DNA of 64,000 nucleotides, taken from Paenibacillus phocaeensis (lineage in GTDB: Bacteria; Bacillota; Bacilli; Paenibacillales; Paenibacillaceae). Where the stretch lies: positions 36,903 through 100,902 of the forward strand of contig NZ_FCOQ01000032.1 in assembly GCF_900021165.1 (NCBI RefSeq). The letters run 5' to 3'. The position numbers and the translations under genes are program-made. Shown piece by piece: positions 7,725-16,443 of the stretch (positions within the stretch are counted from its first letter, which is position 1; every line of letters begins with the position of its first letter). The notes beneath the pieces were generated by a model. It had not been told where the DNA came from. It made no database searches and was given only the letters and a program-made list of their open reading frames with translations.

Positions 7725-8411
7725 CTACGGCAGTTTGATGACTTTCCCGACCGGCAGCCGCTTCAGGTCGGCGTCTTTGATGCCGTTTAGCGTCTGAATC
7801 TGCTTATACTTGCTGCCATCGCCCAAAAACTTCTGAGCCACTTTCCAGAGGTTATCTCCGGCAACGAGGGTGTACGTCTTAGGCTGCACACGCGTATCCG
7901 CCCGGGCTGGAGTTTTGGCACTCAGCAGCTTCGGCATGGCCACGCTACCCGATCCAGATTGTTTAGCGATCTGTACCTTCCGTGCTGCGTAAAAGCGGTA
8001 CTCTTTCAGGGTGATTTGATAGGCGATATCCCCGACGGCGCCTCCGGACTCCGACCAGATAAATCGTTCGATACTGACCGGCATATTAATATTCATGGTT
8101 GATCCAACAAAGACAAGGCGCACAGGCCGCTTTTCCTCACGCCACTTCTCGATCCGATCAACGATATAATGAGACGGTACGAATAGAGCTGACTGAGCGA
8201 CATTGCAGCCGGGGAACCAGTTTGCAGGGAATATCCCCTCAAAAGCGATCTCGGCCAGCTTGGTCGATTTGATTACATTGACCTCCCCAAGCTGCGAGAC
8301 ATCATAAGTCTTGTTCCCACTTGACGTCGATACCTCGATTTTTTCCGGCAAGACCGGAAACTCTATCGCCTCGGCTTCGTTGTTAAATGACAGGGTTAAT
8401 GAATAGGTCAT
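7725..8411 (-). CDS. xkdP: LysM-containing tail protein XkdP
   Basis: 228 residues. The last 50 residues form one LysM domain (YTLVAGDNLWKVAQKFLGDG, ending LPVGKVIKLP), which binds peptidoglycan or organises the hub. The N-terminal part is beta-rich. XkdP homologues lie at the base of contractile tails. The start overlaps the end of the tape-measure gene by four bases (ATGA type). Confidence 0.93.
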   Translation of the reverse strand: MTYSLTLSFNNEAEAIEFPVLPEKIEVSTSSGNKTYDVSQLGEVNVIKSTKLAEIAFEGIFPANWFPGCNVAQSALFVPSHYIVDRIEKWREEKRPVRLVFVGSTMNINMPVSIERFIWSESGGAVGDIAYQITLKEYRFYAARKVQIAKQSGSGSVAMPKLLSAKTPARADTRVQPKTYTLVAGDNLWKVAQKFLGDGSKYKQIQTLNGIKDADLKRLPVGKVIKLP

Positions 8412-10345
8412 GCGTATACCCCCGCGGCGTTGGCTGCCAGATCTTCCTCGAGTGTTTGTTCAATTCGAGCCACAACCTCATCAATATCAACATCCTTTGA
8501 TACGGGTCCTGTAGTGACTTGCACAGTTGGCGTGTAGGTCACAAAGTTCTGTATCGACTTCATCTCGGCTAGTTCCCGCATGAGCTTCAAGTCTTCGCTG
8601 GAAATGTCGACGGTGTCCTCGATCTTCCCGACTTTGTTTACTTTGTCGATGGTTCCACCGTTAAACGCAGGTATGTTGCCAGATGCAAGCGATCCGTTCT
8701 TGGACTGACTCTTTGCCAGCTTTTCCGCCTGTGCTGCTGCTATTTCTGCTTTTCTAGCCGCTGTTGCGGCCTTGGCTTCTGACGCCATTTTTTCGAGAGA
8801 TTCCGCTCTAGCTGATATTTGACTGTTGATTTTATCGGAATATTTAGCCAACTCAGCATTTCTAGCTTGCTTCTGGGCTTCGTTGATTAATTGTGCTCCA
8901 GCACCAAATGTCACCTTATCAACCAGATCAATACTTACGCCAGGTATCTTATTCAGGGTGTTGATGAAGTCATTAATGATATCGATAGCCCCGTTGACCA
9001 TGTTTTGTAATATGCTCAAAACGCCAGCCTTCATGTCGCCCATGAAATTTTGAATGTTTGTGCTCACCCGCATGAATGACAGTTGAAATTCGTTAAATAG
9101 ATTCATTACCCAGTAAACTCCTGCGTAAAACCCATATTTTACCCAGTCCCATCCCGTGAGTAATGCATCAACCACGATCATCCATGCGATTTTCAACCCG
9201 CCAACAGACTTAACCCACTTATAGATAGCCATGACGACAAGTCCGATAAGAACCACAATCCAAGTCAACGGATTAGACAGCAATGTTGCAAAAAATGCAC
9301 TTGCCGCTCCGGTTGCGATCCAAGTCGCCGCCGCTTGTATTCCTAGTCCAACAGCTAACGCAACAGCTCCAGCAGCCGCCCCCGCAAGCACCGGTTCTAT
9401 CTTAGACCAGTTGTCATATATAAATTGCGCCCCTTTACCGATTGTTTGCAACAGGGGAGCGAATGCATCTATTAAAATGTTTTGAATAAGTGCCCATACT
9501 TGAGCGAATGTCATAGGCATAGATTCAAACTTTTTGTTGATCTCGTCGGTCGCCGATAGCATTGCATTCTTAACTATGGAAGCTGTGATTTCCCCATCAG
9601 AAGCCATGTCACGAATTTTCCCGATCGGTACATTCATATAATCAGCAATCGTTTGAATCACATTAGGCGCAGCTTCGAATACGGCGTTCAACTCTTCGCC
9701 ACGAAGTACACCGGAACCCAAAGCTTGTGTTAATTGTAGTGAAGCCGAGGCCATTTCCATCTGTGACGCGCCAGCGATTACAAACTGTTTGTTTAAGTTT
9801 TCTGCGAATTGAATGGTTTCATCATTGGACTTAAACACGTCACCAGCCCGTTGTCCCAACTTTGCAACCACATCTGCCGTTGTTTGATATGAGGCTCTGG
9901 CTCGATTGGCAGATTCCATTATCTTATCTTGCAACTCAGCTGTTGTCTGCAATCCATCATTCATCAAATTTAACCGCGCTGTGGTATTGCTATAAGTGTC
10001 ACTCAAGTCCAAAACAGACTTTAACGATTGAACAGACAGATAAGCAGCCACGATCCCCGTTATACTTCTTGCTAAACCAGAAGATGAAGCTTTTCCGTTG
10101 TTTAGAGATTGGTTGAATCTGTTTTGTGATTCTGTAGCTTTTTGAATCTGACGGTTTATCTCTGCTTCAGCTGATGCGATTTGTTGCTTGGCAGCATTTA
10201 GGGTCTTGTCGATATTCACATTGCTATTTGTCGCCTGTTGCATTTTGTACATCGTCGAGATCATGAGATTCATGCCGTTTGTGATGCTTTTCAGCGGGCC
10301 CGACATAGCATCGAACATCTTGACAGTCGATGATACAGTAGCCAC
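8408..10345 (-). CDS. xkdO: Tape measure protein (XkdO-like)
   Basis: 645 residues. The first 110 residues are helical and Q/N/A-rich; a tape_meas N-terminal domain with RARASYQTTADVVAKLGQRA and GEELNAVFEAAPNVIQ follows, then two hydrophobic segments around residues 320-370 (one is NPLTWIVVLIGLVVMAIYKW), and a KA-rich coiled coil near residues 510-560. Tape measures set tail length and are ejected with the DNA. It is about half the length of PBSX XkdO, so a shorter tail is expected. A 57-base gap separates it from the inserted secreted-protein gene upstream. Confidence 0.93.
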   Translation of the reverse strand: MATVSSTVKMFDAMSGPLKSITNGMNLMISTMYKMQQATNSNVNIDKTLNAAKQQIASAEAEINRQIQKATESQNRFNQSLNNGKASSSGLARSITGIVAAYLSVQSLKSVLDLSDTYSNTTARLNLMNDGLQTTAELQDKIMESANRARASYQTTADVVAKLGQRAGDVFKSNDETIQFAENLNKQFVIAGASQMEMASASLQLTQALGSGVLRGEELNAVFEAAPNVIQTIADYMNVPIGKIRDMASDGEITASIVKNAMLSATDEINKKFESMPMTFAQVWALIQNILIDAFAPLLQTIGKGAQFIYDNWSKIEPVLAGAAAGAVALAVGLGIQAAATWIATGAASAFFATLLSNPLTWIVVLIGLVVMAIYKWVKSVGGLKIAWMIVVDALLTGWDWVKYGFYAGVYWVMNLFNEFQLSFMRVSTNIQNFMGDMKAGVLSILQNMVNGAIDIINDFINTLNKIPGVSIDLVDKVTFGAGAQLINEAQKQARNAELAKYSDKINSQISARAESLEKMASEAKAATAARKAEIAAAQAEKLAKSQSKNGSLASGNIPAFNGGTIDKVNKVGKIEDTVDISSEDLKLMRELAEMKSIQNFVTYTPTVQVTTGPVSKDVDIDEVVARIEQTLEEDLAANAAGVYA

Positions 10346-10402
10346 TTATTCACCTTCTTTCAAGGCAAAATAAATAGGACGCTTTATCAGCGCCCTATTT
10401 AT

Positions 10403-11110
10403 TTATTCGATTTTAAGTAAACCACTTACAATTAAATCGTCAATGTTATAATAAACTGTACCGTTGAAATTCTTAGTGGCAATATCTCTAAGCTTATTTT
10501 CAGGTACATCGGATATATAATCAAACCCTTGTATATTACTGCTTAGCAATTCTTCGCTAATCCACCCCTCGGAAATGCTAGGTGGTAGCTCTTGTTTTTT
10601 GATTTTTGCCATTACATATTTAATATCATCCGAGTTAGTCAATCTCACTTGAGACCCATACTTATTTTTAAGATATAATACATGTTCTCCGTTTTCGATG
10701 ACCACTCCCGCTTTCTTCTCACTTTCGATTTTAATGTTCTCGGTAAAATCTCTAATCGCTTGTTCCTCTGCGAGTTCCCTTTCGACGGTTGTCAATTTTC
10801 CGTCATTGATTGTATAAGTCAACGAATCTCCTGTTTGCGAAACCCCAGAGCCAATTTCTACTTGCTTCTTTTCAGCGTTCCATTTGTAACTCACGCCTGT
10901 CAAATCGCCGATTTTTGCAAGTGGGATGTACGTTTTCCCATTGTAATTCAAGATTGGATTTTGGGCATCTTTATACACTACCCCATTAACTACAACCGGG
11001 CGATTAAACTCTGTTAAGACAAATTGCTTTACGGCTGCATAGGCATTCGGGCTAAAGCCGATAGACGCACCGATAACTACGCCAATTGCAAGATATAAGA
11101 GTTTTTTCAC
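10403..11110 (-). CDS. Secreted protein with copper-amine-oxidase-N-like (stalk) domain, a moron in the tail operon
   Basis: 235 residues from the GTG at 11110, which has GAGGGAGG seven bases upstream. The first 25 residues are a signal peptide (KKLLYLAIGVVIGASIGF, then a likely cut after NAYA). Residues about 35-85 fit the copper amine oxidase N-terminal-like domain (NPILNYNGKTYIPLAKIGDL, then VSYKWNAEKKQVEIG), a module widespread in Paenibacillus secreted and stalk proteins. The rest is unrecognised. The gene is clearly more AT-rich than its neighbours and breaks the normal chaperone-to-tape-measure pair, so it looks like an inserted cargo gene. It may act at the surface of the lysogen or as a tail part. 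Confidence 0.82.
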   Translation of the reverse strand: MKKLLYLAIGVVIGASIGFSPNAYAAVKQFVLTEFNRPVVVNGVVYKDAQNPILNYNGKTYIPLAKIGDLTGVSYKWNAEKKQVEIGSGVSQTGDSLTYTINDGKLTTVERELAEEQAIRDFTENIKIESEKKAGVVIENGEHVLYLKNKYGSQVRLTNSDDIKYVMAKIKKQELPPSISEGWISEELLSSNIQGFDYISDVPENKLRDIATKNFNGTVYYNIDDLIVSGLLKIE

Positions 11111-11174
11111 TTCTTTTCCTCCCTCGTAATAAGTAATATCACCCACAATATTACCATATATTTACGGGATCGTC

Positions 11175-11758
11175 CTACTTCTGTTTCATTTCCTTAGCCG
11201 CTTTATCCTCAGCCTTAACTCTTTCATCGATCGCGGCGATAACAAATGCTTTCTCTCTCCTGGGCAGGGCTAAAAACTCACTGGGGAGCATGTGAAGCTT
11301 GTGGAGGGCGTAGTACGCATAGTTCGCGTCACTATCGCCCTCCCGGATTAGTTTTTTGCCTCGTTAACCAGTTCTTCCATATCCGTCTCAAAGCCGCTCA
11401 GCTTTTGGATATGTTCGGCCAGCGTCGCAATCTCACCTGGAAGAAGCACCTTATTCAGATATTCCTCCGGCGAGGTGCAACCAAGCTTTTTAATAGACTC
11501 AGCATCCTTAAAGTCCGGCTCCAAGGTGTTGTTGATCACGCACGTATTGTTAAATCGCTGGGCATTAAATTCTACCTTGCCTTTTTTAAGGATCGTCGTG
11601 GATCGCTTCCGAATGTCCTCAAATTCGGGCCCACTCATCGCCTTGATCTTGAACTTCAGCAGGTTACCATCGGGGCCTTTAAAACGAGAAGATACAACGA
11701 CCTCAGCGGTCAATCCATCAACGGGATTGCTATTCAAAAAATCTTGCAATGTACTCAT
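11175..11758 (-). CDS. Tail assembly chaperone frameshift product (XkdN extended by -1 frameshift)
   Basis: The xkdN frame ends GCA AAA AAC TAA. The slippery heptamer A AAA AAC (11351-11357 on the plus strand as GTTTTTT) lies directly before the stop. A -1 slip enters a second frame that runs 58 codons to a TAG at 11175-11177 and contains YYALHKLHMLPSEFLALPRR and a charged Lys/Glu tail. This is the gpG/gpGT arrangement of long-tailed phages, where a minority extended chaperone escorts the tape measure. The extension has no start codon of its own in a good context. The shift itself is predicted, not shown. Confidence 0.82.
11348..11758 (-). CDS. xkdN: Tail assembly chaperone XkdN
   Basis: 136 residues, starting MSTLQDFLNSNPVDGL and containing KIKAMSGPEFEDIRKRS, typical of XkdN. 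It is the short, abundant chaperone form made when no frameshift occurs. It follows the tail tube gene by about 20 bases. Confidence 0.92.
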   Translation of the reverse strand: MSTLQDFLNSNPVDGLTAEVVVSSRFKGPDGNLLKFKIKAMSGPEFEDIRKRSTTILKKGKVEFNAQRFNNTCVINNTLEPDFKDAESIKKLGCTSPEEYLNKVLLPGEIATLAEHIQKLSGFETDMEELVNEAKN

Positions 11759-11779
11759 ACATTATCCCTCCTAGTGATT

Positions 11780-12244
11780 TTAGCCCAATACAGGCGTTGC
11801 AAAGCTATCTGGCATATCGACATCATCAAACGTAAAATCGCAATCCTCATCCAAAAACTCAGCATCGACATCGAGCTTGGCCATAATCACGCTGTCCAAG
11901 TTGACGTTGCGCAAGATGACTGTCTGCCGGCCAAGCGAGCTGTTGGGGTCCTCATTGACTACAGTCAGGTCAAAATAGGTGTCCTTGCCAGTCTTGATGT
12001 AATCCAACATCATCTGGCGGAAAACCGGTGTAGCATAGTAGATCGTCATACTACCCGTACCAGTCCAACCAATCGCTTTAGACTGAGTGCCACGTCGACC
12101 GAGCGCCTTAAAATCGGACTTATTTTTTTCAGCCCGGGCTTCGATCGATTTAGCATAAAATAATTCCTCAACCCGGTCGTTGAGCGTTGCATAGGCGCGG
12201 CCTTCTTGACCGCTGATCGCATCTCCAGCCTTAAAGAATCCCAT
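11780..12244 (-). CDS. xkdM: Tail tube (core) protein XkdM
   Basis: 154 residues. MGFFKAGDAISGQEGRAYAT at the start and FKALGRRGTQSKAIGWTGTG are hallmark segments of XkdM-type tube proteins. It forms the inner tube of the contractile tail and lies one base after the sheath gene. Confidence 0.95.
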   Translation of the reverse strand: MGFFKAGDAISGQEGRAYATLNDRVEELFYAKSIEARAEKNKSDFKALGRRGTQSKAIGWTGTGSMTIYYATPVFRQMMLDYIKTGKDTYFDLTVVNEDPNSSLGRQTVILRNVNLDSVIMAKLDVDAEFLDEDCDFTFDDVDMPDSFATPVLG

Positions 12245-12245
12245 C

Positions 12246-13562
12246 TTACTTCACCCGCACTTTCATATAAATCTTTTCAATCGCATCCACCGGCTGCGCC
12301 CCGATCTCGGCGTACACCGCATCCGATTCGTTGCCGGCCACAAGAGTAACGTCGGTTTGCGCGTCAAAATTCTGGATTGCATTGATCGCCTGCAATGTAT
12401 TCATGTAAGCAATGATCTCACTCTTCAGCAAGTTACGACCGTCAGCGTTGTTATCCACCTTACCCAGGTAGAAGTTTTCAAACGTTGTCTTGAGATCGTT
12501 CGCGATACCATCCAGCACCCGCAGCACGCGATTCTTGCGGAACTGCTTACCCTTTTCCGGCGTAAACGAGTGCAGTGTATTAATGTCCTGCTCGACGATC
12601 GCGCGGCCGTTGGACGGCGTGAAAACAAACTCGCCGCTCAGCAGCGCCGCCTCTATCTGGCTGTTGGTGTAACGTGGCGACACGTCCACAGCGTCGTCGT
12701 AAGCGGTGTATGTGAGCGCCTGGCTCACGGTGGCCCCGGCAGTAGCTCCCGCCACCCAGGCGACCGCTTGCCCCGCTGTGAGCGTCGTGCCATCGGACAG
12801 TACCACGCCGTTTTTAACGCTGATTACGCCCTCATAATCAGCTGCCTGGTAATTGGGTACGACAGCCTGCACCTTTTTACCCTCGTCCTCCCGCAGACGC
12901 CGGACGAACGCCGTATACAGCGGCTTGAGCGTTGTATCGTCTACGGTCAGGCCGACCGTGTTAAAGTCCAGCAGCTCCAGCGCCGTCAAAAACGCGGTAT
13001 GATCGGCATTGGTCACCGCGCCGTCGGTGCCGCCCGTGAAATTGACTCCTGCAGTGGCCGTGAGATCGCCATTGCCGGACCATGTAACCCAGCCATTGGC
13101 CGCCAGCTCCGAGATCGCGGTAACAGTCTGGCTGTCAACCACGACCCCCGAAACCAACGTTTTGACGTCAAACTTGTCGGGATCGTCGATATTGGCCTGT
13201 ACCACGACCGAAATAGCATTGCCGCGCGTCCCGGAATACTTTGCCGTTGCCGTCAGGTCCCCGGCGTTTGCAGTTGCTTTATCTCCGCTATTCAGCCGGT
13301 ACAGCAGCAGCGTCTTTGCCCGCTTGAGCGATTCACGAACGAGCAAGAGCGCAGGATCGTTGATATCAAAGCCGAGCACGTCCATCGTGTCCGCTCCGGC
13401 CTCGACCGTAACAATCTGCTTTTCAGGTCCCCACGGCAGTGACAGCGCCAATGCTACTACGCCGCGCTCGCCGACCGCCCCAAGTGCCTTCGGCTCCGAT
13501 ACCGTATTGACGTAAACGCCAGGACGGACTTTATTTTGGGATGTCCATGTTCCTCCTGCCAT
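12246..13562 (-). CDS. xkdK: Contractile tail sheath protein XkdK
   Basis: 438 residues. It starts MAGGTWTSQNKVRPGVYVNT, then RGVVALALSLPWGPEK; the C-terminal half includes RVLDGIANDLKTTFENFYLG, all characteristic of the XkdK sheath family. The protein contracts around the XkdM tube at infection. It overlaps the YkzM-like gene by one base. Confidence 0.96.
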   Translation of the reverse strand: MAGGTWTSQNKVRPGVYVNTVSEPKALGAVGERGVVALALSLPWGPEKQIVTVEAGADTMDVLGFDINDPALLLVRESLKRAKTLLLYRLNSGDKATANAGDLTATAKYSGTRGNAISVVVQANIDDPDKFDVKTLVSGVVVDSQTVTAISELAANGWVTWSGNGDLTATAGVNFTGGTDGAVTNADHTAFLTALELLDFNTVGLTVDDTTLKPLYTAFVRRLREDEGKKVQAVVPNYQAADYEGVISVKNGVVLSDGTTLTAGQAVAWVAGATAGATVSQALTYTAYDDAVDVSPRYTNSQIEAALLSGEFVFTPSNGRAIVEQDINTLHSFTPEKGKQFRKNRVLRVLDGIANDLKTTFENFYLGKVDNNADGRNLLKSEIIAYMNTLQAINAIQNFDAQTDVTLVAGNESDAVYAEIGAQPVDAIEKIYMKVRVK

Positions 13563-13747
13563 TACCCTTTCACCTGCGCTTTCTTAAATTCTTCGACTAG
13601 CCGTTTGGCTTCTGCGATCGTGTATGTTTTGTTTGGCTCCAGCACCACGGACAAGATATCCTTGTCGATTCCCTGCCACTGGCGGGACTGTAAAAACTGA
13701 TCTTTCGTAAAGCCCGCGGCGAGCTCCTGTTTTTCCTTAGTTGCCAT
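13562..13747 (-). CDS. YqzN/YkzM-family small phage protein
   Basis: 61 residues, with GFTKDQFLQSRQWQGIDKDI and TYTIAEAKRLVEEFKK. This matches the small YkzM/YqzN proteins found between xkdJ and xkdK in PBSX-type phages. Role unknown. Overlaps its upstream neighbour by 11 bases and the sheath gene by one. Confidence 0.82.
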   Translation of the reverse strand: MATKEKQELAAGFTKDQFLQSRQWQGIDKDILSVVLEPNKTYTIAEAKRLVEEFKKAQVKG

Positions 13748-14171
13748 TTTTCAACCTTCCCTCCTGCTTGAGAGTTTGCATCTTAACCCCCGGCGGCTTC
13801 TCGGAGTAGACCATAAAGTTAAAGTCCACAAAGAAATGCAGCACGCCGTCCACAACTTCGTGATTCATTCCAGTACCCCGGTACAGCGCCCCGTCAACCT
13901 CGATCTGTCGGAGCTTATCGTATAGCTGTTCGGCCATCCCGTGAGCTTCTTCGTTGGGATCCGCGCCGCCCGGGAAGTAATGGAGGTCGAATGAATAGGA
14001 CCGGCGATAGCGCCGATCCAGCTCCCGATCTTGAGCCGTGGTCAGGAGCTTAACAAAAAAGCACGGCGCCTCGAAGCCCTCACGGATCGCCTCCCCGTAG
14101 ATATCCAGCGTCGGGAAGAGTTCCGACAGAGCGATAATAACGCCGCTGCGGATACTATTTACCGTTGTCAC
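13737..14171 (-). CDS. xkdJ: Tail terminator protein (XkdJ-like)
   Basis: 144 residues. GEAIREGFEAPCFFVKLL and the aromatic segment RRYRRSYSFDLHYFPG fit the XkdJ (phage tail terminator) family, which caps the finished tube. Placed between the HK97 gp10-like gene and the YkzM-like gene, as in PBSX. Confidence 0.87.
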   Translation of the reverse strand: MTTVNSIRSGVIIALSELFPTLDIYGEAIREGFEAPCFFVKLLTTAQDRELDRRYRRSYSFDLHYFPGGADPNEEAHGMAEQLYDKLRQIEVDGALYRGTGMNHEVVDGVLHFFVDFNFMVYSEKPPGVKMQTLKQEGRLKNGN

Positions 14172-14175
14172 GGCA

Positions 14176-14598
14176 TCATCCCTTTCTACCGTTCATGAGC
14201 TGCTCCAGCAGCTCGACTTGCTTCTTCTCGATGAATTTCGGCATCTCCTTTTCAACCAACTTCATACTGATCGTCATCATAAATCGACCCTCGACCCATC
14301 GCGTGGAGTTCTTACCGGCGCGGTGGCCGTACTCCACGTATGAGGCATACTCGGTGTTGTTGTATATCTCCACCTCATATGCGTTGCCCTTCCGTACAAC
14401 GTTCCCGACTTGCCAGTTACGTCTCAGCTCGCCAGAGTCTACCGGTGTCCGCCTTTTGACCTTCCGCTCAGCTCGATAGGCCATCTCAAGCAAAAACTCC
14501 CGAATCCAGCGCTCGATAATCCGCTGGTCAAGGGCCGTTTTAAACGTCTTAGCCAACCGCTCAAACTCACCAAATTCAAAGCTTCCCCACTTCGCCAT
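14176..14598 (-). CDS. xkdI: HK97 gp10-like neck protein (XkdI)
   Basis: 140 residues. The central RTPVDSGELRRNWQVG and NTEYASYVEYGHRAGKN are the signature of HK97 gp10/XkdI proteins, which join head and tail. Overlaps the preceding gene by one base. Confidence 0.92.
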   Translation of the reverse strand: MAKWGSFEFGEFERLAKTFKTALDQRIIERWIREFLLEMAYRAERKVKRRTPVDSGELRRNWQVGNVVRKGNAYEVEIYNNTEYASYVEYGHRAGKNSTRWVEGRFMMTISMKLVEKEMPKFIEKKQVELLEQLMNGRKG

Positions 14599-14960
14599 TA
14601 CGCCTTATCCTCTCGCTGGATACTGATTTCCTGGTGCGACTCGTACAAAAACGGCTCGCCGGCAGTATAGGTTCTGGTGATCTGTCCCCGCGTCACCGTC
14701 AGCGTATCGCCTTGTTTGATTTCCAGTTCCGGAGCGGCAAACAGCTTCGTTTCGTAGGCAATCCGATTCACGGACTCGGTCTGACCGTTGGTCCCGAGCG
14801 TCTTCTGGGAAAGCCGGCATGGCTGCTGTTCATAGACGACAACAAGCCGCTGCTTCGTCTCCCCGTTGACTTTGACCTTCTCGATCCGCTGCACCGTAAC
14901 CCGATCTGTATAGGTGCGCTCCAGAGCTAATCGATACCGCCTAATGTTCACGGGTACCAC
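14598..14960 (-). CDS. xkdH: Head-tail joining protein (XkdH, DUF3599)
   Basis: 120 residues, beta-rich. ERTYTDRVTVQRIEKVKVNG and ITRTYTAGEPFLYESHQEIS fit the XkdH/YqbH family. Overlaps the head-tail connector gene by 13 bases, so translation is coupled. Function by analogy with stopper proteins of the neck. Confidence 0.83.
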   Translation of the reverse strand: MVPVNIRRYRLALERTYTDRVTVQRIEKVKVNGETKQRLVVVYEQQPCRLSQKTLGTNGQTESVNRIAYETKLFAAPELEIKQGDTLTVTRGQITRTYTAGEPFLYESHQEISIQREDKA

Positions 14961-15319
14961 CTCATCCGGCGATATCGATTGAGATCGGAGGCATAGAGCA
15001 TAAGCAACGTCGCCATGCCCGTACCGCCGCCACCGACGGCGGACTCCTTAACCGACGTGTCACCAATCTTAAGGTCGATGCCCGCGGCGAGGATCTCATC
15101 CATTTCGGGGAGATGGGACTGCTCAGCCTTAAAGGCTGTCATGGCGATATTCGCCCAGGTAAAAGTCAAAGCGGCAGGGATCTCCTCCACCGTATCCCGG
15201 CCAATGTAATTGGCAATATGAGCGCCAGCTTCGTCGATGTACGACTTCATGAGCGCGTCAAGGCTCTCCGGCAGGTTCCAGCGGCGCTTAATGATTGCAG
15301 CGACATCATCCTGCAGCAT
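14948..15319 (-). CDS. Head-tail connector protein (YqbG-like)
   Basis: 123 residues, mainly helical, from the ATG at 15319 chosen because GGGAGGGG lies five bases upstream (an in-frame TTG at 15334 is less likely). MLQDDVAAIIKRRWNLPES and the segment near AGAHIANYIGRD fit gp6/YqbG-type connector proteins, which extend the portal. It is the first gene after a hairpin that may limit transcription out of the capsid gene. Confidence 0.8.
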   Translation of the reverse strand: MLQDDVAAIIKRRWNLPESLDALMKSYIDEAGAHIANYIGRDTVEEIPAALTFTWANIAMTAFKAEQSHLPEMDEILAAGIDLKIGDTSVKESAVGGGGTGMATLLMLYASDLNRYRRMRWYP

Positions 15320-15335
15320 CGTAACCCCTCCCAAT

Positions 15336-15363
15336 AAAAAGAGAGCGGTTATTCACCGCCCTC
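15336..15363 (-). terminator. Attenuator-like hairpin after the capsid genes
   Basis: GAGAGCGG (15341-15348) pairs with CCGCCCTC (15356-15363), seven of eight pairs, around TTATTCA; on the minus strand TTTTTATT follows. It overlaps the end of the 49-residue gene and may keep capsid mRNA more abundant than downstream neck mRNA. Confidence 0.55.
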
Positions 15364-15498
15364 CGGTTTCTTAGCCTTGCCCTTTGTTTCCTTCTCAGGC
15401 TCTGGAACCACTCTCTTAAACCCCTTGCGCTCCAGAGCCTGCGCATCAACTTCCTCCGCCACCAGTTTCACCACATTCAACTTTTGCAGCTTAATCAT
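15349..15498 (-). CDS. Small charged protein after the capsid gene (YqbF-like position)
   Basis: 49 residues from the ATG at 15498, which begins two bases after the capsid stop codon. It starts MIKLQKLNVVKLVAEEVDAQ and ends in a Lys/Glu-rich tail. In PBSX/skin-type elements a small yqbF-like gene stands here. An upstream in-frame start at 15585 would lie inside the capsid gene and was rejected. Function unknown. Confidence 0.65.
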   Translation of the reverse strand: MIKLQKLNVVKLVAEEVDAQALERKGFKRVVPEPEKETKGKAKKPEGGE

Positions 15499-15500
15499 GA

Positions 15501-16418
15501 TTACGCCCCCAGGGAGACTTGCACTGTCGCCAGCTTGTTGTCCGGAACAATCAAGTCGTGATATTTCCGATAATCCAGTTTCCAAGCATTCGCTTTTTGG
15601 TTGGTTTGCGGGTCAAAAATCCGCACAACATCCGTTTTGCTGATTCCAATCGGCGTGTTACGAGACGAGATAATCCAGTTGATGTCCTTAGCTGCAGCAT
15701 CCGGCACAAAGCCGCCAGCGGTCTGGCCGGCCGTTAAACCGTCGTTAAACACATAAGCGGATTTCATCCGACTAGCCACAACCGGCACCAGCGGAATGCC
15801 TTCCAGCGATTTCACCGTCAGATTGATCCCGCCTTGTCCGAACTGCGTCACATCCAGCTTTTTCTGGAGTTGCGAATTTTTCGTCAACACCTGGTATGCC
15901 GGATAGCTAATAGAGATAACCATATTGGCCAGGTCTACGCCACGTCCAGCAATAGCAAAGATGTCGTCATACAACTTATCCAAGATGTCGGCTTCATCCG
16001 GCGTATAGGTCCCCGAGTTGCCTGCATCTGCTGCCAATGCGGCCAGCCTGCTGTAGCGGTAAGCGTCGATCTCCGGGATGACATGCAGCCGCTGGAACTC
16101 CGACATCACGTTAGCCGCAGTTGTGCCAAAATTGGTCTCATCTACGTCCATAGCGTCGAGTTGGAAGGTCCGGCCGCGGTCTTGGGTCAGCGTGTGCGTT
16201 TGGTACTTAAACGTCACGCTACCTTGGTTAAAGCCGTTGTCGCGGTCATAATCGGCCAAGCCCTGAACCACGATATCCGGAATTTTGATTTCATTACCGC
16301 CGTTGTACTTTACCTGACCGGCATTGCTCTCCATCCATCCGGAAGTCGCCTGTTGTGCTACTTGCTTATCCAGCTCGTTTTGAAATAGTTTTGCATACTC
16401 CAATGTGTTAATTGGCAT
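15501..16418 (-). CDS. xkdG: Major capsid protein (XkdG-like)
   Basis: 305 residues. It starts MPINTLEYAKLFQNELDKQ, continues with NGGNEIKIPDIVVQGLADYD and has QDRGRTFQLDAMDVDETN, the pattern of XkdG-type major capsid proteins with an HK97 fold. It follows the scaffold gene. No separate delta domain or protease gene is seen nearby, so assembly relies on the scaffold protein. Confidence 0.94.
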   Translation of the reverse strand: MPINTLEYAKLFQNELDKQVAQQATSGWMESNAGQVKYNGGNEIKIPDIVVQGLADYDRDNGFNQGSVTFKYQTHTLTQDRGRTFQLDAMDVDETNFGTTAANVMSEFQRLHVIPEIDAYRYSRLAALAADAGNSGTYTPDEADILDKLYDDIFAIAGRGVDLANMVISISYPAYQVLTKNSQLQKKLDVTQFGQGGINLTVKSLEGIPLVPVVASRMKSAYVFNDGLTAGQTAGGFVPDAAAKDINWIISSRNTPIGISKTDVVRIFDPQTNQKANAWKLDYRKYHDLIVPDNKLATVQVSLGA

Positions 16419-16443
16419 CGTTCAATTCCCTCATTTCCCAAAA

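Noticed and set aside
12357..13442. Long plus-strand frame of 361 codons opposite the sheath gene
   Set aside because: It is fully antisense to xkdK, has no ribosome binding site and an Arg/Gln/His-rich composition typical of a shadow frame.
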